Assembly: GCF_002433005.1 (NCBI RefSeq)
Contig: NZ_DJHF01000018.1
Coordinates: forward strand, 82,248-93,540
Direction: 5' to 3'
Length of the DNA stretch: 11,293 nt
Origin: Acetomicrobium sp. UBA5826
Lineage (GTDB): Bacteria; Synergistota; Synergistia; Synergistales; Acetomicrobiaceae
Made by a program: the position numbers and the translations under genes. The notes beneath the pieces are model-generated. The model ran no database searches and was not told the origin of the DNA. It saw only the letters and a program-made list of their open reading frames with translations. Positions 6,599 through 11,293 of the stretch are shown here, piece after piece (the first letter of the stretch is position 1; the number at the start of each line of letters is the position of its first letter).

Positions 6599-6830
6599 TG
6601 CGCCCTTGACTGGCAACTTTCAACACTTCTTTCCATAATTCTTCTAATTCCAGACCATCCCTTTCTTCGCACTTTTCAATGACAAAACCAGCGTGCACCA
6701 ACACAACGTCCCCTACATTTACCTCATCCACCAGGTCCGTCCTTACTTCCACTCGCAACGACCCAGTGCGGGCGACAGCCCTGCTTGAATCCAAAACCTC
6801 CTCTATCCTGTGAGGAATTGCAAGACACAT
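6582..6830 (-). CDS. hypC: [NiFe]-hydrogenase maturation chaperone HypC
   Basis: HypC is the small chaperone that binds iron through its second residue, Cys2, and moves it between HypD and the hydrogenase large subunit. The start must leave Cys at position 2 once Met is removed. ATG 6828-6830 gives MCLAIP as in the family, with GGGAGG ten bases upstream. An ATG three codons earlier would destroy that feature and lies one base from the same ribosome site, so I rejected it. The protein has 82 residues, with the conserved GDVVLVHAGFVI (His46) in the middle and a charged tail somewhat longer than the minimal family form. Its end overlaps the start of hypD, so the two are probably translationally coupled. 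No promoter is visible between the upstream terminator and this gene. Confidence 0.93.
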   Translation of the reverse strand: MCLAIPHRIEEVLDSSRAVARTGSLRVEVRTDLVDEVNVGDVVLVHAGFVIEKCEERDGLELEELWKEVLKVASQGRSEREN

Positions 6831-6859
6831 TTTCCTCATGCCTCCCTATATTTTTCATT

Positions 6860-6892
6860 AAAAAGCGGGACCTTACCAAGGCCCCGCTTTTT
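6860..6892 (-). terminator. Intrinsic terminator between ymdB and hypC
   Basis: A 10-bp stem AAAAAGCGGG/CCCGCTTTTT (6860-6869 with 6883-6892) continues, after an A/C mismatch, into a 4-bp CCTT/AAGG top with a three-base loop. On the minus strand the stem ends in a U-run. It is close to symmetrical and could act on either strand. It lies 41 bases after the ymdB stop codon. The only bases left before hypC hold its ribosome site. Confidence 0.75.
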
Positions 6893-6933
6893 CCGTAATT
6901 TACGCCACATCGGTATCGCAATAATCGAAGATT

Positions 6934-7725
6934 CTATTCATTCGGGGTTTCACAGCCTTCTCTCACGCTTATCCTTCGAATGCTCAAGGCTTTCCCACTC
7001 GACGCGTCTATATCTATACAAGCACCGTTCAGCCGCAAATCTTCGTTGCATGCCTCAAATCGCGCCGGCATCGCCGTCAAAAACCGACTTATTACCGAAT
7101 CTTTCTGCATCCCAATGACTCCGGCGTGCCCTCCCGTCATTCCCACGTCGGTTATAAAGGCAGTCCCGCCATCGAGTATCTCTTCGTCAGCCGTGGCAAC
7201 GTGCGTATGGGTACCCAACAATGCAGATATCCGCCCGTCGAGATAAAGTGCAAGCGCCCTCTTTTCTGAGGTCGCCTCAGCGTGAAAGTCTACCAACACA
7301 GGAACTGCGATGTCTTGTAGAATTTCGTCGGCCCTCCTAAAGGGACAATCCACGTCGAACATAAAAGTGCGACCTATCAGATTAAGCACAACCAACCTGC
7401 CCGCCTCACCATCCAAAGTCATACACCAGCGTCCGGGGCAACCGGGGGGATAATTGGCAGGACGCAACAACCTGGGCTCCGTGTCCAAAAGGGATACGCC
7501 TTCTTTTTTATCCCATATATGATTGCCCGAGGTCATGCAATCGATCCCCACTGCCAACAATTCGTCCAAGATCTTTTGAGTGATGCCGAAACCGCCGGCA
7601 GCATTTTCAACGTTAGCAATCACAAAATCGAAAGGGCCATGCTCTTTTCGGACCTTCGGCAAAAACTTCTGAAGGGCCTTACGCCCGGGCCTGCCTACGA
7701 TATCTCCCACAAACAAGATTCTCAT
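6934..7725 (-). CDS. ymdB: YmdB-type metallophosphoesterase (TIGR00282 family)
   Basis: This 263-residue protein has the full set of calcineurin-like metal ligands of the YmdB/Dr1281 family: GDIVG (Asp8), VENAAGG (Glu40, Asn41), SGNHIWDK (Asn68, His69), DFHAEATSEK (His148) and GTHTHVATAD (His173, His175). In Bacillus subtilis YmdB acts on 2',3'-cyclic nucleotides and affects biofilm formation and motility. The substrate in this organism is unknown. It has no signal peptide, so it should be cytoplasmic. The gene starts eight bases after rny, with AGGA six bases before its ATG. This matches the rny-ymdB pairing seen in Bacillus and supports a shared function in RNA turnover. A terminator follows. 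Confidence 0.95.
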   Translation of the reverse strand: MRILFVGDIVGRPGRKALQKFLPKVRKEHGPFDFVIANVENAAGGFGITQKILDELLAVGIDCMTSGNHIWDKKEGVSLLDTEPRLLRPANYPPGCPGRWCMTLDGEAGRLVVLNLIGRTFMFDVDCPFRRADEILQDIAVPVLVDFHAEATSEKRALALYLDGRISALLGTHTHVATADEEILDGGTAFITDVGMTGGHAGVIGMQKDSVISRFLTAMPARFEACNEDLRLNGACIDIDASSGKALSIRRISVREGCETPNE

Positions 7726-7733
7726 GAGAATTC

Positions 7734-9272
7734 CTACTTTGCGAGCTCGATTGCTCGTAATTCCTTAATTACCGTTACCTTGATCTGGCCAGGGTACTTC
7801 AACTCTTCCTCTATCCTTCGGGCAATATCGTATGCAATTTTGTATATCGCACCGTTATCGCCGGCTTCGGGCGAGACCATTACGCGCACTTCCCTTCCCG
7901 CTTGAATGGCATAAGCTTTTTCAACCCCATCGAAGGAAGAAGCTAACTCTTCCAGCTTCTCCAGCCTTCTTATATAGGCCTCTATGCTCTCCCGCCTTGC
8001 TCCCGGCCTTGAGGCGCTTATAGCATCGGCAGCCAACACCAAAACGGCATATACGCTTTTTGGCTCCTCATCCTCGTGGTGTGCGGCAATCGCGTTCACT
8101 ACGACATGCGACTCGCCGTAACGTTTAGCAAGATCAGCTCCTATCAAGGCATGGGAGCCCTCAACCTGGCAATCTATGGCCTTGCCCAGATCATGCAACA
8201 ATCCAGCCCTTTTCGCAAGCCTCTCATCCAATCCGAGTTCAGATGCCATGACCCCTGCCAAATGTGCCACTTCCAAGCTGTGTGCCAGGGCATTTTGGCC
8301 GTAGCTTGATCTATATGCAAGCCTGCCCAAGGTCTTCACTATCTCGGAATGTACTCCCTCTACGTTGACCTCGAGCAACGCGTTTTCGGCTACCTCGAGC
8401 ATGTGCTCTTCCACTTCCTTGCCCACCTTTTCGACGATTTCCTCTATTCTGGCAGGATGAATCCTACCGTCCAGTATCAACCTCTCCAGAGAAATTCGGG
8501 CAATCTCGCGCCTTACCGGATCAAAACAGCTTAACGTTACCGCCTCCGGCGTGTCGTCCACGATCAGGTCAACGCCCGTCAAGCTCTCGAAGGCTCTGAT
8601 ATTCCTTCCTTCCCTGCCTATTATCCTGCCCTTCATATCATCGGAGGGCAAATTAACGACGCTTACCGTGATTTCCGATGTATGATCGACGGAACAACGC
8701 TGAATCGCCGTAGTTATAATTTCTCGGGCCTTCCTGTCGGCCTCGCGTTTAAAGGTCTCTTCCAGCTCTTTTAATTTCAAACCGATAGAACAGGATGCTT
8801 CCTCTTCCACCTCTTTGAGGAGAAGTTCTTTGGCCTCTTCTCTGGAAAGTCCCGCTATTTCTTCCAGTTTATGCACCTGTTCATGTAAAAGCACTTCGGC
8901 TTCAGCCTTTGCCCTTTCGGCCTCTGCCAGTTTTGCCTTTAATTCCTCTTCCTTCCTGGTCAAACCCTCGAGCTTTCTGTCGAGAGTTTCCTCTCTTTGC
9001 TCGATCCTTCTTTCGGCTCTTTGAAGTTCGCTTCGCCGCTCTCTGATCTCTCTTTCTACCTCATGTCGAATCTTAAGCGCTTCTTCTCTGGCCTCGGCAA
9101 GGATCTCTCTCTTCTTCGTCTCGGCCTCTCTTTTTGCTTCATCCAAAATTTGGTCAACAATTTTCTTAGTGCTTAAAACCTTTTTCTCATCATGAAATTT
9201 TCGAACGTAATAGCCGACGGCAACTCCCGCCGCGCCGACTAATACGATCGATGCGATCACAACAAATCCCAT
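7734..9272 (-). CDS. rny: Ribonuclease Y
   Basis: RNase Y is a membrane-anchored endoribonuclease that starts mRNA decay in many bacteria lacking RNase E. The 512-residue product shows the complete domain order. An N-terminal membrane helix spans residues 2-22. A long charged coiled coil follows, from about 30 to 190, rich in Glu, Lys and Arg heptads. A KH RNA-binding domain has GRIIGREGRN at 215-224. An HD phosphohydrolase domain has His331, the HD pair LLHDLGK (His360, Asp361) and AIAAHHEDE (about 395-401). The ATG start has GAGGGGTG about eight bases upstream and gives a membrane helix right at the N-terminus, as in the family. It is the first gene of the rny-ymdB unit. Confidence 0.97.
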   Translation of the reverse strand: MGFVVIASIVLVGAAGVAVGYYVRKFHDEKKVLSTKKIVDQILDEAKREAETKKREILAEAREEALKIRHEVEREIRERRSELQRAERRIEQREETLDRKLEGLTRKEEELKAKLAEAERAKAEAEVLLHEQVHKLEEIAGLSREEAKELLLKEVEEEASCSIGLKLKELEETFKREADRKAREIITTAIQRCSVDHTSEITVSVVNLPSDDMKGRIIGREGRNIRAFESLTGVDLIVDDTPEAVTLSCFDPVRREIARISLERLILDGRIHPARIEEIVEKVGKEVEEHMLEVAENALLEVNVEGVHSEIVKTLGRLAYRSSYGQNALAHSLEVAHLAGVMASELGLDERLAKRAGLLHDLGKAIDCQVEGSHALIGADLAKRYGESHVVVNAIAAHHEDEEPKSVYAVLVLAADAISASRPGARRESIEAYIRRLEKLEELASSFDGVEKAYAIQAGREVRVMVSPEAGDNGAIYKIAYDIARRIEEELKYPGQIKVTVIKELRAIELAK

Positions 9273-9371
9273 TTAAAGATCACCCCTCATTCAATTGTCA
9301 AGGTACAAGACAAATTAGCATCTTCTTCGAGTCAGTTTTACTTAAAGCACAGGAAGTATATCCTGCGCATT

Positions 9372-9400
9372 ATTTTACAGAATGTCTCATAATACCACAA
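9372..9400 (-). promoter_or_regulatory. Predicted promoter of rny-ymdB
   Basis: The -10 box TAAAAT (9372-9377) and -35-like TTGTGG (9395-9400) are separated by 17 bases. The start should be near 9365, leaving about 90 bases of leader before the rny ATG. The -35 box is weak at its last three bases. An imperfect 8-bp palindrome (9347-9354 with 9361-9368) overlaps the expected start site. I see no open reading frame in the leader. Confidence 0.5.
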
Positions 9401-9432
9401 GGGCGATCCCAAAAAATCCCCATACAACAAAA

Positions 9433-9460
9433 AGTCGGGAAAGAAAATTCTTTCCCGACT
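9433..9460 (-). terminator. Intrinsic terminator of the transporter-metS unit
   Basis: The inverted repeat AGTCGGGAAAGAA/TTCTTTCCCGACT (9433-9445 with 9448-9460) is perfect over 13 bp, although the innermost pairs must open to form a loop. On the minus strand it is followed by TTTTGTTGT. This is a classic rho-independent terminator, placed about 55 bases after the metS stop codon and just upstream of the rny promoter. Confidence 0.9.
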
Positions 9461-9514
9461 CCCGATGAGATTTATCTTTTTATGAGGGATGGAAGAAAGT
9501 ATGTAAATCTTTTC

Positions 9515-9625
9515 TTAATCCTCCCATCCTCCTCCTCCCTTGCCCATTCTGCTGAAGCAAAAGATCAATCCACCTATAAGAACAACTGCCATGAACACCG
9601 TCGTTCCGATAGCAGCACTCGTCAT
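9515..9625 (-). CDS. metS: MetS-like small membrane subunit of the NSS transporter
   Basis: This 36-residue open frame starts at ATG 9623-9625 behind a very strong ribosome site (AGGAGGGAGG) and begins 16 bases after the transporter stop codon. The peptide is a single hydrophobic helix, roughly residues 5-25 (IGTTVFMAVVLIGGLIFCF), followed by a short tail with a Gly run and acidic end (GKGGGGWED). Size, topology and position match the MetS type of small partner described for the MetPS Met/Ala importer of Corynebacterium glutamicum. The primary sequence alone is too short for firm homology, so the name rests mainly on context. It would be missed by gene callers with a length cutoff. Confidence 0.75.
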   Translation of the reverse strand: MTSAAIGTTVFMAVVLIGGLIFCFSRMGKGGGGWED

Positions 9626-9641
9626 CTTACCTCCCTCCTCT

Positions 9642-11135
9642 TCATTCCGTCTTGGATTTCATGCTCTGCAATACGAAGCTAGCCACAAGCACTATCACCA
9701 TAAGGATCCATATGAAGTTAGACCAACTGCCGTATCCGCCGTAAGGTTCCTTGAGGTCCTGCATAAAGCCCCCGTAAACGACAACGAAAAAGAGGCCTGC
9801 CGGGACTACTACCTTAATAAGAAAGTCCAGCCAGGGACCAACCTTGATGTCAGAGGTAGCGTTTACGTGTTCTCGGAGCTTATCGGCTCCGAATACCCAA
9901 CCGACGACCAGGGAAGCTATGGCACCGCCTATCAGCAGCGTGTAGAAAGCAACGGTCCTGTCGACGATGTCAAGCCAGTAAAGGCCGCCCTGGGTACAAT
10001 AAATGAGCCCCACCAAAAATCCAACGATACAACCCCAAAAAGCTACCTTCTTTCTCTGCCAGCCAAACTTGTCGATCATGGGAATTATATATCCGGCGTA
10101 GGCGAGATAGTAGGCCGAACTTAGGCCGATGATCCAGAACATGAGAAAGAACAGAACTCCAGTGAGGCGATTCAAAGCAGGCATCAGGGATATGCCTACC
10201 GGATAGGTCACGAAGGCAAGCCCTATTCCGGCAATAGTGACATCCTGGAGGGATACGCCAAGAGCTTGCATGATATAGCCTACGGTGCTGAAGACGGCAA
10301 AGCCTGCCAGAAAGGCAAAGCCGCTGTCGCAAAATGCGGTGATCATTGTATTGTTCGTAATATCTCCCTTCCTTGCGATGAAACGTCCATAGGCGTACAT
10401 TCCCGCCATTCCAACAGAAAGTGAGAAGGCTATTTGGCTAAAAGCAGCAAACCACACACCGGCACCTTTCAATACAGACCAATCGATGTCAAGGTAGTAA
10501 TTTAGTCCATCAACCGCACCGGGTAAGGTCAAGCTTCTGATCAATATAGCTATGATCAAAACCCAGGCCAGAACCATGACTACCTCCGATACTTTTCCAA
10601 CGATCTCGGCCCCCCGGTATATTACGAAATAAATTATGATCCAGGTGAAGGCCAAAGCTCCGACGATTGGCCACTGCAAGCCGCCCAGCTCTCCCGGGCT
10701 CTCGGAAAGATTGAGCACTGTTTTGAAGAAATAATCCCCAGCCTGATGAGCACCGGCTTCTCCGGCACCCCAAGCCAAAGTCATCGAACTAAACATGTAA
10801 ATTATGGTCCAAGCCATGATGACACAATAATAAGTATCGATCAAAAAGGCCGATATGCTTGGAAACCACCCAACCCATTCCCATTTTTTACCGATGCTGC
10901 GAAACACCCCTGGAGCTCCCTTTTGGAAGTAATGCCCCATCCCAAACTCGGTAAGAAGCCAGGGAATTCCGATGGCAAAAAGACCAATTATGTAAGCTAC
11001 CAGAAAGGCAGCTCCTCCGTATTCGTAACACATATAGGGGAAACGCCAGACGTTACCCAAACCGATCGCAGATCCTATCGCAGCAAAAATCATATGACGC
11101 CGCTTTAAAAACTTTTCTCTGCCGGCTTCAGCCAT
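9642..11135 (-). CDS. Sodium-dependent amino acid transporter, NSS/SNF family
   Basis: This 497-residue LeuT-fold membrane protein should import an amino acid together with Na+. The first helix has the family signature GSAIGLGNVWRFPY (residues 21-34), including the gating Arg31. Hydrophobic segments repeat to the C-terminus, consistent with 11 or 12 helices. The unwound sixth helix is recognisable as AFSLSVGMAGMYAYG. The frame is open 20 codons further upstream, but ATG 11133-11135 has AGGAGG eight bases before it and yields MAEAGREKFLKRRH just before helix 1, so I chose it. The downstream micropeptide supports a MetP-like two-part importer. The substrate cannot be read from sequence; Ala, Met or another small neutral amino acid are all possible. 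Glycine supply to the reductase is an attractive but unsupported idea. Confidence 0.95.
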   Translation of the reverse strand: MAEAGREKFLKRRHMIFAAIGSAIGLGNVWRFPYMCYEYGGAAFLVAYIIGLFAIGIPWLLTEFGMGHYFQKGAPGVFRSIGKKWEWVGWFPSISAFLIDTYYCVIMAWTIIYMFSSMTLAWGAGEAGAHQAGDYFFKTVLNLSESPGELGGLQWPIVGALAFTWIIIYFVIYRGAEIVGKVSEVVMVLAWVLIIAILIRSLTLPGAVDGLNYYLDIDWSVLKGAGVWFAAFSQIAFSLSVGMAGMYAYGRFIARKGDITNNTMITAFCDSGFAFLAGFAVFSTVGYIMQALGVSLQDVTIAGIGLAFVTYPVGISLMPALNRLTGVLFFLMFWIIGLSSAYYLAYAGYIIPMIDKFGWQRKKVAFWGCIVGFLVGLIYCTQGGLYWLDIVDRTVAFYTLLIGGAIASLVVGWVFGADKLREHVNATSDIKVGPWLDFLIKVVVPAGLFFVVVYGGFMQDLKEPYGGYGSWSNFIWILMVIVLVASFVLQSMKSKTE

Positions 11136-11160
11136 CTTCCTCTCCTCCTTTTTCTTTTTA

Positions 11161-11189
11161 ATAATAGTAAAATGTCCTAAAAAGATCAA
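11161..11189 (-). promoter_or_regulatory. Predicted promoter of the NSS transporter operon
   Basis: The -35 box TTGATC (11184-11189) and -10 box TATTAT (11161-11166) are separated by 17 bases. The predicted start is about 20 bases before the transporter ATG, just enough to include its AGGAGG ribosome site. Confidence 0.55.
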
Positions 11190-11231
11190 AAACATTTCAG
11201 CATCTTTACGCGCCCTCCACCACCTCTCTCG

Positions 11232-11293
11232 TTAACCGAAGAACTGGATGTAGCCCATAACCAATATAACGGCAATTATAACAGGCAAAACGT
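11232..11293 (-). CDS. C-terminal end of an unidentified membrane protein
   Basis: One minus-strand frame is open from the window edge to a TAA at 11232-11234 and encodes VLPVIIAVILVMGYIQFFG, a hydrophobic helix ending a few residues before the stop. This looks like the last membrane segment of a transporter or other integral membrane protein. The other frames here give hydrophilic peptides, and one has an early stop. Only about 20 codons are visible, so I cannot name a family. A second transporter gene upstream of the NSS gene is possible. Confidence 0.45.
   Translation of the reverse strand, partial: VLPVIIAVILVMGYIQFFG

Noticed and set aside
9540..10124. Long plus-strand open frame of 194 codons
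   Set aside because: It lies antisense to the NSS transporter and MetS peptide, both of which have clear family motifs and ribosome sites. Its product has no recognisable pattern.
11136..11195. Longer NSS transporter start at 11195
   Set aside because: The added residues would be encoded by the predicted -10 region and the ribosome site; the Met at 11135 has ideal spacing from AGGAGG and precedes helix 1 normally.
11166..11210. Attenuator in the NSS transporter leader
   Set aside because: Two alternative 6-bp A+T stems are possible, but both have loops of 15 or more bases and are likely by chance in such sequence.
1..11293. CRISPR array, tRNA, rRNA, insertion sequence or prophage genes
   Set aside because: I found no spaced direct repeats, no cloverleaf or rRNA-like stretch, and no transposase or integrase motifs on either strand.

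Overview
All genes in this window lie on the minus strand, so transcription runs from high to low coordinates. The gene set points to a strictly anaerobic, amino-acid-fermenting bacterium with the selenocysteine system. It carries a glycine reductase operon with two in-frame UGA codons that must be read as selenocysteine, a glycine riboswitch, NiFe-hydrogenase maturation genes, RNase Y, and a sodium-coupled amino acid transporter with a small partner peptide. Synergistota (Acetomicrobium-like) or an amino-acid-using Clostridium relative both fit. That placement is inference from gene content; the window has no rRNA or other marker gene.

Layout in transcription order. (1) At the right edge, 11232-11293 is the end of a membrane-protein gene. 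(2) A predicted promoter at 11161-11189 drives an NSS-family Na+-dependent transporter (9642-11135) and a 36-residue MetS-like peptide (9515-9625). The unit closes with a strong intrinsic terminator at 9433-9460. (3) A predicted promoter at 9372-9400 drives rny (RNase Y) and ymdB (metallophosphoesterase), closed by a terminator at 6860-6892. (4) hypC-hypD-hypE follow as a compact overlapping cluster with no obvious promoter of their own. (5) A near-consensus promoter (4494-4522) and a glycine riboswitch (4331-4467) precede the glycine reductase operon: grdX, trxA, grdE, grdA(Sec), grdB(Sec), a strong hairpin, then the 5' part of grdC at the left edge.

How the genes work together. Glycine accumulates, binds the riboswitch and presumably raises expression of its own catabolic operon. 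GrdE and GrdB form the substrate-specific protein B. GrdA is the selenoprotein that carries the carboxymethyl group, and GrdC (with GrdD, outside the window) releases acetyl phosphate. TrxA returns oxidised GrdA to the reduced state. Conventional gene calling would break both grdA and grdB at the UGA codons; read through, they give full-length proteins of 160 and 435 residues with the CxxU and UxxCxxC motifs expected of these families.

The glycine reductase system itself is known. The parts most worth a second look are the riboswitch architecture (one complete aptamer plus a degenerate second one), a leader that can fold over the grdX ribosome-binding site, the grdB-grdC hairpin, the uncharacterised GrdX, the unusual thioredoxin active site, and the transporter micropeptide.
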